A stretch of 64,000 bases of DNA from assembly GCA_965240325.2 (NCBI GenBank), contig OZ251241.1:620001-684000 (forward strand), read 5' to 3'. Under the pieces are notes generated by a model. That model searched no databases. It saw only the letters and a program-made list of their open reading frames with translations, and had not been told where the DNA came from. The DNA comes from Rebecca billardiae RCC1528 (Eukaryota; Haptophyta). This document shows, piece after piece, positions 21,337 through 31,789 of this stretch. How positions within the stretch are numbered: position 1 is the first letter of the stretch; each line of letters opens with the position of its first letter. The translations under genes and the position numbers were made by a program.

Positions 21337-22298
21337 TCATACCTCCGCAGCCGTCTTGGCTGCGCTGGCACCGGGCGCGTCCGAGTCCTTGTACACAAGC
21401 GCCGCACAAATGACGCCACACCACGTGGCAAAGTAGCCGTTGCCGGCCCATACGAACGGGCTGATGAATGTCAGCACAATTGCCGCGGCGAGCCACCTGT
21501 GACGGCGGGAGGGCGGGGTTGAGACGGGAAGGCAGATGAGACACAGCGCGGCGGTGGGCAGCGCCTGGCTGTGCTGTGCGCGCACCAGAGGAAGAGGAAG
21601 AGGATGACGTAGGGCATTGCCTGCGTCGCGGCCGGAATGCACTTGGGCGCGAGGATGACGAAGATGCAGATCACAAGCGAGAGCGCGCCGACGGCCACCG
21701 CGTACGCAACAAAATTTTGGCAGTTGCTGCAGAAGACAGCCGCTGCGATCAGCTCGATCACGGAGGCCATGATGACGCCTGCCATCGCCGGGCCCGCCTT
21801 CTGCAGCTCGCCAGAGACGAGGCCGACCGCGGCCTGCACGAAGCTCGACACCTCGAGCCCGTACATCACGGAGCCGAAGAACGCGATCCACGAGCCCAGG
21901 TAGCCGTTCGAGACCACGGTGTACGGGCCGGCAAAGGTGATCACGCCCGCACCAAAGATCCACCAGATCACGAGGAAGACGGCGACGAAAGGCGCGGCTT
22001 TGGACGTGCACTCCGCGAGCGCGCTGATCTTATCGCCAAGCAGCATGAACAGCGTGACCACTGCGCTGACCAGGCCCGCAGTCAGCGCCCACGCCGTGTA
22101 CGAATGGCAGCCCTCGTTCCCCCAGCCACGGCCGTCGTCGCCGTTGCCACGGCCATTGCCATTGTTCCCTCCGGAGGACCCCCAGCCGCCTGCGCGGCTG
22201 CAGCTGAAGACGCCCGCGAGGAAGACTATGAAGGACGCGACGAATATGAGGACGAGTAGCCCCTTGCCAGACGGCGCGGCGGGGGCGGCAGGCGCCAT
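21337..22298 (-). CDS. eight-helix membrane protein, two four-helix units
   Basis: Exons 22298-21586 and 21496-21337 flank an 89-nt intron (21497-21585, GTGCGC...CACAG). The junction restores LFLWWLAAAIVLTF inside a helix. The product has 290 residues. Eight hydrophobic helices fall into two groups of four. The ends of the groups correspond: FAGPYTVVSNGYLGSWIAFFGSVMYG and FISPFVWAGNGYFATWCGVICAALVY. The first loop is Gly/Asn-rich with paired Cys. The layout recalls MARVEL-like tetraspan proteins, but I cannot assign a family. The start MAPAAPAAP is preferred; an upstream Met at 22346 is also possible. Confidence 0.7.
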
Positions 22299-22873
22299 CG
22301 TGTGCGGTAACAGACCAACCCGGTGTGGATCCTGGCTGGTACGCACCCAGCCGCCTTGGCTCCCGGACTCCTGGCCTCCTGGTGTGGATCCCGGTCCCGT
22401 TAGGGATTGCTATTGTGGATCCGGTCCGATACGCGACTCGCAGATGATTGACGTTTGTACTGATGTTGATTATGAATACTAGGGCCGTTCAGGAGTTGGT
22501 GAGCAATTGGTTCTGATCGTCCACTCAACTTTTCGTCAAACGTTCTTTTCGGCTGTAACTGGAGATGGCTGAAAAGGCGCGCGGAGGCGGGATAAACACC
22601 GATCGACCCGATAACACCATATGATCTCCAGGCCCTCCTACCGTGCGCGGCTTCAATCTCCCTATCCGCCCATCATTCAATTTAGGGACTCTTCATACGT
22701 ACTAAATTCTATGATTTAAAGACTCTACATACTCATCAAGACGCTGAATATTATATCTTTATCCATTTGGTTTCGGCCTATCCATACCGCTGTACGGTAC
22801 GCGACGGTTCGCCGAGCCCGGCCGAGGCCTCCGATCCCGAACTGGCCCAATTAACGAGCTCATCTAGCTGTGG
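22299..22873. other. intergenic, AT-rich, no gene seen
   Basis: Upstream of the eight-helix protein and up to the foldback element. ATTCTATGATTTAAAGAC occurs at about 22707 and again at about 22919, showing local duplication. Confidence 0.5.
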
Positions 22874-23296
22874 CTTCAATCAACCGCTAACTTCTCCGAA
22901 GTTTGCGACGAACGGACGAATTCTATGATTTAAAGACACAGGCACGAGGGCGCAGCTCTCCTGATTCGTCTGTCGAAGTACTGAATGGAGTTAATGGAGG
23001 ATGTCGGAGCGCGTTGGCCGCGGGTGAGGGAGTCGTCGTAACCGATGCTGATCACACGGTCACTGAGGTAGTAGGCGCCCGGGGATGCCGCTGTTTTGCA
23101 GTCGTCGTCGGCCTTGGTCATCATGTAGTTGCCCGTGTCGTCGTCGTCCGAGGCTGTTCAAGTTGATGCCGTAGTGCAGGTAGTGGATGTGGTCGCCCGG
23201 GCCGGTGTGGTGCCTGCTTGCTCATCTCCAATTTTTAAGCCAGCAGGCACCCGTCCGTTCGTCGCAAACTTCGGAGAAGTTAGCGGTTGATTGAAG
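22874..23296. mobile_element. foldback/MITE-like element with 45-bp inverted repeats
   Basis: 22874-22918 and 23252-23296 are exact inverted copies (CTTCAATCAACCGCTAACTT... inward). The 333-bp interior is non-coding. No flanking duplication of more than 2-3 bp is evident. It lies between the promoter of the eight-helix protein and that of the TIR-like protein. Confidence 0.75.
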
Positions 23297-23408
23297 TTGT
23301 GGTCAGGCGGGAGTGCTGTGAGGACAGCAGTCCTCCCGAGCCCCTCACGCACTCGGCCATCCACCCGGCCCGTGCCGTCGAAGCTCGGCTGTCACGCCCG
23401 ATCGGTCC

Positions 23409-25767
23409 ATGTCGGACGGGAAGAAAGCAGAGGCGTCGCAGGCGACGCCTCCCCAACCCTTGCACGTCGCCCACATCATGCCCGACGACATTGAGCCCGC
23501 TGCGGACGCTGCGCACATCCGCGCGCGCCTCGAGGAATCGCGCCGCGACTCGGGCAAGTTCTTCTGGCGTGTCCAAGTGCCGCTCATGGCGATCGCGGGC
23601 ACGCTGTGCTCGTCGGCGCTGCTGGCCCTCGCCGTGCTGCTCGCGCAAGGTGCGACGCCCCGAACGGCCGTCTTTGTCGCGCTCGCCATCTGGCCTGTAG
23701 GCGTCGTGACGATGATCTTCATGCTCAACCCGCCCATGGCGCGGCCGCTCGCGTGGCTGTACATCGGCGGGGGGCTCTTCCTCGCGGTGGTCTTCTCCTA
23801 CCTGCTCGCCCTGCAGCTGCTCGAGCTCAACCGCGTGCTCAGCGCTCGGCGCGCAGGCGAGCCGGCGTCGTGCGAGGCTGGCGACGGCGTGCCGATCGAC
23901 TGCCGCTTCACCGGCCTCGCGAGCGCGGGCACCGTGCTCTTCATCTGTGGCGGCCTCGTGTTCATCCCGAGCATCTGGCGCAAGATGCGCGACGGCACGC
24001 GCCCGCCCGAGCTGCTGCGCGAGGAGGTGGTGGGCGGCGGCCAGTGCACGTTTGCGTACTCGCTCGGCTTCTTCCTCCGCATCGCGGCCGAGGTCGCGTT
24101 CGGCACGCCCGGCGTGACGCACAACACCGTCGAGATCGTCGCGATGAGCCTCTCGATGTGCGAGTGCTACGCCGCCGCGGTCGTGCTCGGCCTCTTTCCC
24201 TCCATGCACGAGCGCGTGCAGGACATGCTCGTCGCGCGCGGCGCCGTGTTTGGCACCGCGACCGGCATCGCCGCGCTGATGCAGGGCCGCGAGCCGGAGG
24301 ACGTGCACGCCCTCGCTCTCTCGCGCTTCCGCGCCGTGCGCGCCAAGGACGTGACGCTCGAGGCGTTCGCGTCCAACACGTCCGATGCGACCCTGCACGA
24401 GAAGACCATCCCCTGCGTCCCCGGGCGCGTCGACGCGTTCGTCAGCCACTCGTGCGCGCCGCGCGCCGCTCGCCGCGCGCCGCGCGTGCGCCGCGCGCCG
24501 TGCTCGCGCCGCGCGCGCTCGCCCCGTCTCACGTGACCCCTCGCCGCGCGCACGCGCCCGCCCCACGCACTCGGCCCCGCAGCTGGTGGGACGACCCCAA
24601 GGCCAAGTTTGACGCGCTGCAGGCGTGGCGCACGCGCTTCCGCCAGACCTTCAGGCGCGAGCCGCTTGTGTGGCTGGTGCGCGCGCCGCCGGGCTGCCGC
24701 GTGCCGCGCAGGCGGCGCCTGCGGCGGCGCGCGCGCCACCGGATCGCGCCCGCCGCGCATGCGCGGGCTGCTCACGCCGTGCTTTGCCGCGCCTCCGCGC
24801 CTCCGCGCGCCGCTCGCAGGACAAGTACTGCATCGAGCAGAGCGACTCTGGCATCGCGGACGGTCTCGTGTGCCTGCCGGTGTTCCTCTCGGGCTGCAAC
24901 GAGCTGCTCATCCTGTGCGGCTCGACGTGGGTGTTCCGGCTCTGGCCGGTGGTCGAGGTGTGCTGCTGGGCGCAGATGCGCGGCGCGTCGCAGCGCTGGC
25001 ACGACGGCATCGAGCTGATCGAGCTCGAGCGCAAGCCCGGGCCCGCCGCCGCGCCGGGCGGCGGCTCAATGCGCCACGCGGGCTCGGCGCGAAGCGGCTC
25101 GATGCGCAGCTCGTCGGGCAGAGGGCCGCTCGGCTCGGGCGCGGGCGTCGTGTCCGACTCTGTGCTGACGATCCTGCAGCAGCAGCACGCCACCCCGAGC
25201 CGGCCCCGGCGGGGGATGCGCGCGTTCGCCGAGCACGCGACGAATGCGGAGGGCGGCGCGCAGGCCCGCGACCCGGAGGGCGGCGCGGCGAGCCTCGACG
25301 AGCAGCTCGCCGCCTTCGACGTGCGCGATGCGTCCTCCTCGCTCGCCGCCGACTACGAGAGGCTGATCGCCGTGATCGAGGCGATCTCGGGCGACCTCGA
25401 CGCGTTCAACCAGGTGCTGAGCTCCGGGCTGCGCGTGGCACTCGATCGCTCGCGGGCTGGCTCGGGCCCAGCGCCCCCCTCGCTGCGCACTCAGTTCACG
25501 CCAACCCATGCCAGCCTGGACCTGCCGAACTTGAAGCACAAGCTGATGAACTTCAGCCTGAGGAGCTCGGGCTCGGGCTCGAAGATCGTGCCCAGCGCCG
25601 CTGGTGAGAACGACGGCATGGATCGCCACAGCCGAGCTCGCTGCCACACCGATGACGGCCTCTCGCCTGCCCTTCCGGGCCGTGTCGGTGCCGCCGACAA
25701 GAGCGAGGACTCGGGACCGTCGCCGTCCGCGTGCACCCGCTGCTCGCCGCAGCGCACGACCTTCTGA
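23409..25767 (+). CDS. multi-pass membrane protein with cytosolic TIR-like domain
   Basis: Three exons: 23409-24451, 24583-24676, 24820-25767. Introns 24452-24582 and 24677-24819 (GTGCGC...CCGCAG; GTGCGC...TCGCAG). Both junctions restore one domain: FVSHS|WWDDPKAKF and EPLVWL|DKYCIEQS. The product has 694 residues. The N-terminal 330 carry about six to seven hydrophobic helices. Then comes a globular domain beginning VDAFVSHSWWDD and continuing VWLDKYCIEQ, LPVFLSGCNELLIL and WPVVEVCCWAQM, the strand/loop order of a TIR-like fold as seen in many protist proteins. The last 250 residues are Ser/Gly-rich with one helical stretch (LAADYERLIAVIEAISGDLDAFNQVLSSG). TIR domains act in signalling or NAD cleavage in other proteins; catalysis is not shown here. 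Confidence 0.75.
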
Positions 25768-26076
25768 GTCTCAGTCAACACGTCTCACGACTCCTGGTCT
25801 ACATCCAGTCCGTCCGCGACTGGCGTCGCTGCTGACGCTCCGGCGACTCTCCGACTCTCCGACTCGCCCCGGTCCGACTCCGATCGCGGGGACTCTGCGA
25901 ACTCAGCGAACGACTCAACTGGTGCGATCGTCGGCGGCGACTCTGTCTGCCGTGGCTCCGGCGTGCACGGGCGCTGGCAGCAGGTAGCCAGGATTGAGCC
26001 TTGCATGTACAGTACAGTATCATAGACAGCTCTCGATCGTCATCATGTAGTCATCATCGCATATCGCAATAATTTA
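25768..26076. other. intergenic, no gene seen
   Basis: 3' flank of the TIR-like gene, CGACTC-rich at first, then AT-rich up to the second TIR element. Confidence 0.5.
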
Positions 26077-27696
26077 GGGCGGGCCAAAGTGGCACTGTGA
26101 CGTGACTGACGGCCGTACGAGCGCTGGTCCTAGCGAGTGTTTAGCGCTGAATTGGGGCTGGATCATATGCCCTCTGGAGGGGTCTGGGCCAGCCAAGTAA
26201 AAACATCAGGTGTACATACCCTGAATATAGGGCGTAACGGCTAGCATATTTACTTATTAGAATGAGCCTGAACTTATTGGAAACGGCATGTAACGGCTGT
26301 CGTATATGTGACATATAGACCATGTCGACTTCACTTTGATAGAGCATCTCGGCGAGATCGTTCTGAGTCCCCAGCAGCAGCAGGTCCCAACATGCGATAT
26401 AGGCTGTGTACTGGCAGGCTGTCAAACACGTAGTTTCCAGGAAGCCACTGGTCGTTACATACCCACCGTGTATATAGACGCCATGCTGATGAATACAGTC
26501 TCGTCTGATCTCGAGCCGCGAGATACGTTTTCAGACTGTGTATACGGCCATGCGTACGGCGTATTGCAGATATAGTAGACCCGAGGCACCGGCCCCATGT
26601 CCTCAGCCCGGGAGTACTCTCGGGCATAATCAAGGTTTAAAGTCACTCGAGCCAACCGTCACCGCTCCATGGCCGAGACCTACGAGGCAGGTCAAATCTG
26701 TCGTCGTTGCAGTGCGGCGCAGTGCCGAGCATGCGATTCGGCAGCAAACGCCTGCTCCAGGTGGTGGCTGGCGTCTCTGCACCAAACCAGGCCGGATGGG
26801 ATCGGTCCATATATGTACGCCCTACCCTTTTCCGCGCTATTTCTGGGCGTTGGGGCGGATATTCGGCCTACAGAGGCTGATCCGGCGCTGTTCGGCGCTC
26901 CTGTCTGGCTGCGCGGAGCCGAATGGCAAGCGCCGGCGTGTGCAAGGTGTCAAGATTGAGACGGTCTCTGACGCTCCCGCCGGTCTTGGGCGCACCAGGG
27001 TGCATTGAGGCCCATCTGCGTCTGCTTCTGCAGGCATGCGCGTCACAGGGGCGCGCTTGTAGGCACGGTCGAGTGCACATCGGACCTGTCGAATGAGCCA
27101 TCCGCTGCCTGCGAGCACGTCCGCGACGTCCTGAGAGGCGAATGGGAGGCGCCCCGACGCCATCTGGGGGCACGCGTGACCCATACCCAACGTGCTGACC
27201 ATCGCAAGTGCCACGGCAGGTGCAAACACGGGCCCTACGAGCGGAACATGACAGTTGCGGGCTGCGCGGAGGTGTTGCGCGCGAGCTCGCGCCGGTCTGC
27301 TGACGGCGATTCCGGCGCAGCAGGGCAGGTTAGGCGAGCTGGGCATCCACGGATACACATGCACACTTGGGGCGAGCATCGATCTCGCCGGGGCGAGTTG
27401 ATCTTGAGCCACAAGGAGGGGTAGCGTGACGGGCGTACGCAGCGCAGCAATTCAAGCCGGCCGACGCGCGCCGCGCACGGCGCGAGGTGGCCAAGAACCG
27501 GGTGGTGAGCCGCTGGTGGCGCAAAGACAAGGGTCAGAAGCGCCCACCAGCGTCACGCGCGCGCGCTCCCGAGACCATCTCGGCGTATCATGGGACGCGA
27601 GCGCGCGGCGGTCCACTGCCTCCGGCCGCTCATGCTCGAGCGGAACCGAGCTCTGAGCGTCCGAAGGCGTCGGAGCTCGATTTTCGAGCGGGGTCC

Positions 27697-27815
27697 ATAA
27701 CCGCGCGCGTCGCGCTCCGCCTTATGGCGGTCCGGTGTTTACGTTGGGCGGCTGCCTAGCTTGCCTGGGGCCGCCAGACGTCACGGGGGGCCGGGCGGCG
27801 AGACAGCGCCCGCCC
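27697..27815. repeat. retrotransposon split repeat B2
   Basis: 119 bp, matches 28318-28436. Begins ATAACCGCGCGCG; forms the outer 3' end of the element. Confidence 0.9.
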
Positions 27816-27880
27816 CCACGCGGACGCTGACTCAAGCCGCACCCTGCCCCGGCGCGGCGATCCAACGCCGAGGGAGGGCG

Positions 27881-28317
27881 GGCGGGAGGCGGAGGAGCGC
27901 AGCTGGTTGTCCGTGCGGCTGCTCGGCGCCAAGCGTGGCCCGTCGGCTGGGTTTGGTAGTCGGGCGGCGGTCCGGTCGGCGGTCGGGCAGGGCGAGGTGC
28001 GCCGTGCGGTCGGGCGGGAAAGCGGACGGCTGCTGGGCGAAACTCGCTCCTGTTCGCCAAAGCCGGTCACTGCCCGTCAACTCCCGGCGCGCGCTCACTT
28101 TTCTGCGGTCCGCGCCAAAAGCGAGCTGCCACACGCTCGGAACGCTGTCCGGGGGCGCGCTGCGAGCTCCGAGCTCCGAGCCCGTCCGGGCGGGGGTGCG
28201 GTCGGAGGGGCGCTGGAGGAGGGTATCGGGCGGCGGCGAAGCGGCGCCGGCAGTCATAACGCGATAACCGCCGCAGACTGCCAAACCCGCCACTCCCGTC
28301 GCGTCGGCCATCGCCCC
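27881..28317. repeat. retrotransposon split repeat A2
   Basis: 437 bp, matches 34016-34452. Ends CATCGCCCC, directly abutting B1 at 28318. Confidence 0.9.
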
Positions 28318-28436
28318 ATAACCGCGCGCGTCGCGCTCCGCCTTATGGCGGTCCGGTGTTTACGTTGGGCGGCTGCCTAGCTTGCCTGGGGCCGCCAGAC
28401 GTCACGGGGGGCCGGGCGGCGAGACAGCGCCCGCCC
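28318..28436. repeat. retrotransposon split repeat B1
   Basis: 119 bp copy of B2. Its junction with A2 has the sequence expected for joined element ends. Confidence 0.9.
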
Positions 28437-30061
28437 ACAGGGGCGCAGCGCCAGGCGCCACGCCGGCATGGGCGGCGTCGGCCGGCGCGGTCGAGGCCAG
28501 GCCCGGCCCCGACCCCCAGAGACGCTGCGCCCGGCCACGCCCCGACGCACGCCGTCAGCGCCAAGCGCGTGCCGTCGGGCGGGGCAGCTCCCGGGAAGTA
28601 CGTGCGGGGCGCAGGCCCCGCCCACCGCCCCGCAGCGGTGATCTCGGCCGCGGGAAGCCCCAGGAACGGCCAGCGTCGCCACGGCCGAGCGTCGAACCGA
28701 GTTGGCGCCAACACACGTTGTGGGAGCCCCAGCGCCCGACACTCATCGTGCAGCCACGCCAGATACGCCGCGCGAAAGCCTCGCACGCGCGCCAACCCGC
28801 CCGGTGTCGGCCGTCGACGGCGGGCAGCACCCCGAGCTCCGCGAAGCGACGTCCAGCCAGCGTGCGTAGCCCTGAATCGCCATGCGCCCCTTGGACCTTG
28901 GACGCGAAGGGCGAAGCGCCGAAGCCCGCTGTCCGGCTGTGGCAAACCGCCGGGCCGCCTGCGCTGTGGGAGCGATGGCGGCCGGTGGAAGCGGCGGGGA
29001 GTAGGCGACGCACGCCGCGCGAACGAGGACGGTCGCGCGGCACGCGAGCGACGGCGGACGCGCCGCGGATGATCGGCGCGCACGCATGACGATCGGCGCA
29101 TGATGATCGGCGCGCGCGCATGATCGGCGCATGATGATCGGCGCGCGCGCATGATGATCGGCGCGCGCGCATGATGATCGGCGCGCGCGCATGATGATCG
29201 GCGCATGATGATCGGCGCGGGCGCATGATCGGCGCATGATCGGCGCATGATGATCGGCGCGCGCGCGTGATCGGCGCATGATGATCGGCGCGGGCGCATG
29301 ATCGGCGCATGATCGGCGCGTGATGATCGGCGCGCGCGCATGATCGGCGCATGATCGGCGCATGATGATCGGCGCGGGCGCATGATCGGCGCATGATCGG
29401 CGCATGATCGGCGCATGATCGGCGCATGATCGGCGCATGATGATCGGCGCGCGCGCATGATCGGCGCATGATGATCGGCGCGGGCGCATGATCGGCGCAT
29501 GATCGGCGCATGATCGGCGCATGATGATCGGCGCGCGCGCATGATCGGCGCATGATGATCGGCGCGGGCGCATGATCGGCGCATGATCGGCGCATGATCG
29601 GCGCATGATCGGCGCATGATCGGCGCATGATGATCGGCGCGCGCGCATGATCGGCGCATGATGATCGGCGCGCGCGCATGATGATCGGCGCATGACGATC
29701 GGCGCGCGCGCATGATCGGCGCAAGATGACCGGCGCGCGCGCATGATGATCGGCGCGCGCGCATGATGATCGGCGTGCGCGCGTGATGATCGGCGCGCGC
29801 GCATGATGCTCGGCGCATGTTGACCGGCGCGCGCGCATGATGAGCGGCGCGGACGGTGGCGCGCGGCGCCGCCACCCGCCGCCGCGGCGTCGAAGGCAGC
29901 AGCAGCGAACGCCGATGGTTCTTGGCTGGGCCAGGCGAGCATGCCGGGGGCACGCAGCAGGCGTGCACGATCGGCACTAGCAGGGTCAAGGGGCAGGTCG
30001 GCCGGCTGAGTCAGCACTGCTGACCCGCCCCGCTGGCTGCTGAGCGGCGGCGACCGGGCGT
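28437..30061 (-). other. expected recombinase region, no recombinase recognised
   Basis: In Ngaro/DIRS-type elements the tyrosine recombinase ORF follows RT-RNase H. Here 1.6 kb separates the RT stop from B1 and about half is a tandem array. All three minus frames are open across the array, but neither the array translation nor the unique flanks (29851-30061 and 28437-29067) show the R...HxxR...Y pattern. The region may be a recombinase remnant or acquired satellite, which would make the copy non-autonomous. Confidence 0.55.
29068..29850. repeat. tandem array of ATGATCGGCGC-type units
   Basis: About 780 bp of units ATGATCGGCGC (11 bp), ATGATGATCGGCGC (14 bp) and ATGATGATCGGCGCGCGCGC (20 bp, with a GCGGGCGC variant) in irregular order. 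All unit lengths leave remainder 2 on division by 3, so any reading frame rotates. The minus strand has no stop in any frame. Not a CRISPR: no spacers. Confidence 0.9.
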
Positions 30062-31783
30062 TCAGGGCAGGCCGTGCTGATCGCCGGCCGCCGCGAAGGA
30101 CGCGGCGGCCTCATCCCGGAGCTCGGGCCAGTACTCGGGAAGCACCGCGCGGCCGCGGCTGATTGCGTCCGCCACCCGATTGCGCGCCCCAGGCACATGC
30201 TTGCAGAGCAGCGTGCTGGATGTCTCCGCCGCGAGCAGGGCGAGGTCTTGCAGCAGGCAGTTGAGCACCGGTCGGTGGGGCACAGACATGCGCGACAGCC
30301 ACGCCACGGATGCAGAGTTATCACACAGTAAGAGGAGGTGCACAGCGGAGCGGCCGGCGAGCCAGCGCAAGCCGGCGAGCAGGACGCACAAGCACTCGAG
30401 CTCGTTGATGTCCCACGCCTCGCCGGCCGGCACGAAGGCGCGCAGGTCCCACGCGGCGACATGGCCCGCCGACGACGCCGCCCCACCGCGCCCCGTGGAG
30501 AGGGCGGCGTCCGTGGCCACCGCCAGCCGCTCCGAGGGTCGCACGTACAGCTGCCGCCGACACGAGCCCCGCTCGAGCAGCCGCGCGAAGAAAGCGCACT
30601 CGCGCGGCAGCAGCACCCCCAGGGGCGCCACGAGGGTGCCGGACGCAGCGAACGCATCGTGCCGCGCATAGAGGAGGTCGAGGAAGGGGCGGATGAACGG
30701 GCGAACCGCGGGCTGTATCCGAGCGATCCAGCCGAGCTTGCCGATGAGCGAGCTGAGCTCCGGGCGCGTCACGCGGCTGCCGAGCAGCGTGAGCAGCGCC
30801 GGGAACCACTTGGCGCGCTTCCGCTCGGGTAGAGACACCGAGCCCTGGACCGCGTCAATGACGACGCCAAGCAGCTCGATGTGCTGGCATGCGGGCACGA
30901 TCTTGGTCGGCTTGGCCGACGGCGGCAGACCCGCGGCGCGCAGCGTCGAGCAGTAGAGCTGGAATGCCCGATCGAGGTCCCCCCGGTGCGAGCTCCACCC
31001 GAAACCGTCATCGACAAAATTCTTGAGCTTGAAGCGCAGCTCCCCCGACCAGCGCGCCACGAACGCGTGCCGCAGCAGATCTGAGAGCCGGCAAAACAGG
31101 AACGGCGCGGACGCGGCGCCGAAGGGGAGCGAGGTGTACACGTAGTAGGCGCCCTCCCACCAAATGCAGAGCAGCCACAGATCCTCCGGGCGCACGGCGA
31201 CGCGCGTGTATGCCGCGTCGATGTCCACCTTGAAGATCCAGGTGCCGGGGGTCAGATCGGCCAGGAGCTCGTCCAGCGACTCAAAGGTGAACCGCGGCGC
31301 GCGGATGTCGGCGTTCACGCCCGAGGCCGTCATGTCCACGATGAGGCGGAAGTCGTCCTCGTCCTTCGGTACGCAACCGAGCGGCGACACCGCCACTGGC
31401 CGCGGCAGGGGCCGGCCGCCGCGCGCCGGCCCCGCCAGCACGCCCGATGACACATACTCGGCGAGCCGCGCGCGCACAAACTCGGGCTGCGCCAGCGAGG
31501 AACGGTGGTTGGGACGGAACCGCGACACGCGCGCGCCGCGGTAGAGCAGATCGACGCCGTCACGCAGCTCCACGGACAGGTCAACGCCGGTGAAGGCATG
31601 GATGAAGGACGCCAGCGCCACGTAGTTGCGCTGCATGGCGTTGGGCACGAGACTGTGTGCGAGGTCAGCGCGCAGGCCGGTGCGCGCGACCATCTCGGCG
31701 GAGGTGATGGGCGGGCGAGTCATAGCGAGCGGCGCGCCGCGGAACGCGGCGGGCACCGACAGGGGATCTCGTCGCGCGCCCAC
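30062..31783 (-). CDS. reverse transcriptase-RNase H polyprotein (DIRS/Ngaro-like)
   Basis: 573 residues, uninterrupted. Reverse-transcriptase landmarks in order: FRLIVDMTASGVN, motif A IFKVDIDAAYTRV, motif B SLPFGAASAPFLF, motif C FVDDGF (FVDD in place of the commoner YxDD), then LLGVVIDAVQGSVSLPERK and LSSLIGKLGWIARIQP, which is the DIRS-like thumb pattern. RNase H follows: VATDAAL, INELECL, LLCDNSAS and HVPGARNRVADAISR, giving the D-E-D-D set. No protease, integrase or chromodomain. The frame starts just after the Gag-like stop, so it may be expressed by reinitiation or shift. It would copy the element's RNA in the tyrosine-recombinase pathway. Confidence 0.92.
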   Translation of the reverse strand: MGARRDPLSVPAAFRGAPLAMTRPPITSAEMVARTGLRADLAHSLVPNAMQRNYVALASFIHAFTGVDLSVELRDGVDLLYRGARVSRFRPNHRSSLAQPEFVRARLAEYVSSGVLAGPARGGRPLPRPVAVSPLGCVPKDEDDFRLIVDMTASGVNADIRAPRFTFESLDELLADLTPGTWIFKVDIDAAYTRVAVRPEDLWLLCIWWEGAYYVYTSLPFGAASAPFLFCRLSDLLRHAFVARWSGELRFKLKNFVDDGFGWSSHRGDLDRAFQLYCSTLRAAGLPPSAKPTKIVPACQHIELLGVVIDAVQGSVSLPERKRAKWFPALLTLLGSRVTRPELSSLIGKLGWIARIQPAVRPFIRPFLDLLYARHDAFAASGTLVAPLGVLLPRECAFFARLLERGSCRRQLYVRPSERLAVATDAALSTGRGGAASSAGHVAAWDLRAFVPAGEAWDINELECLCVLLAGLRWLAGRSAVHLLLLCDNSASVAWLSRMSVPHRPVLNCLLQDLALLAAETSSTLLCKHVPGARNRVADAISRGRAVLPEYWPELRDEAAASFAAAGDQHGLP

Positions 31784-31789
31784 CGCCTC

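Noticed and set aside
29068-29850. CRISPR-like array
   Set aside because: Units are contiguous with no unique spacers, unit length varies (11-20 bp), and the context is a eukaryotic retrotransposon.
28343-29989. 548-codon minus frame as a protein
   Set aside because: Openness comes from the stop-free tandem array, and two other frames on the same strand are equally open.
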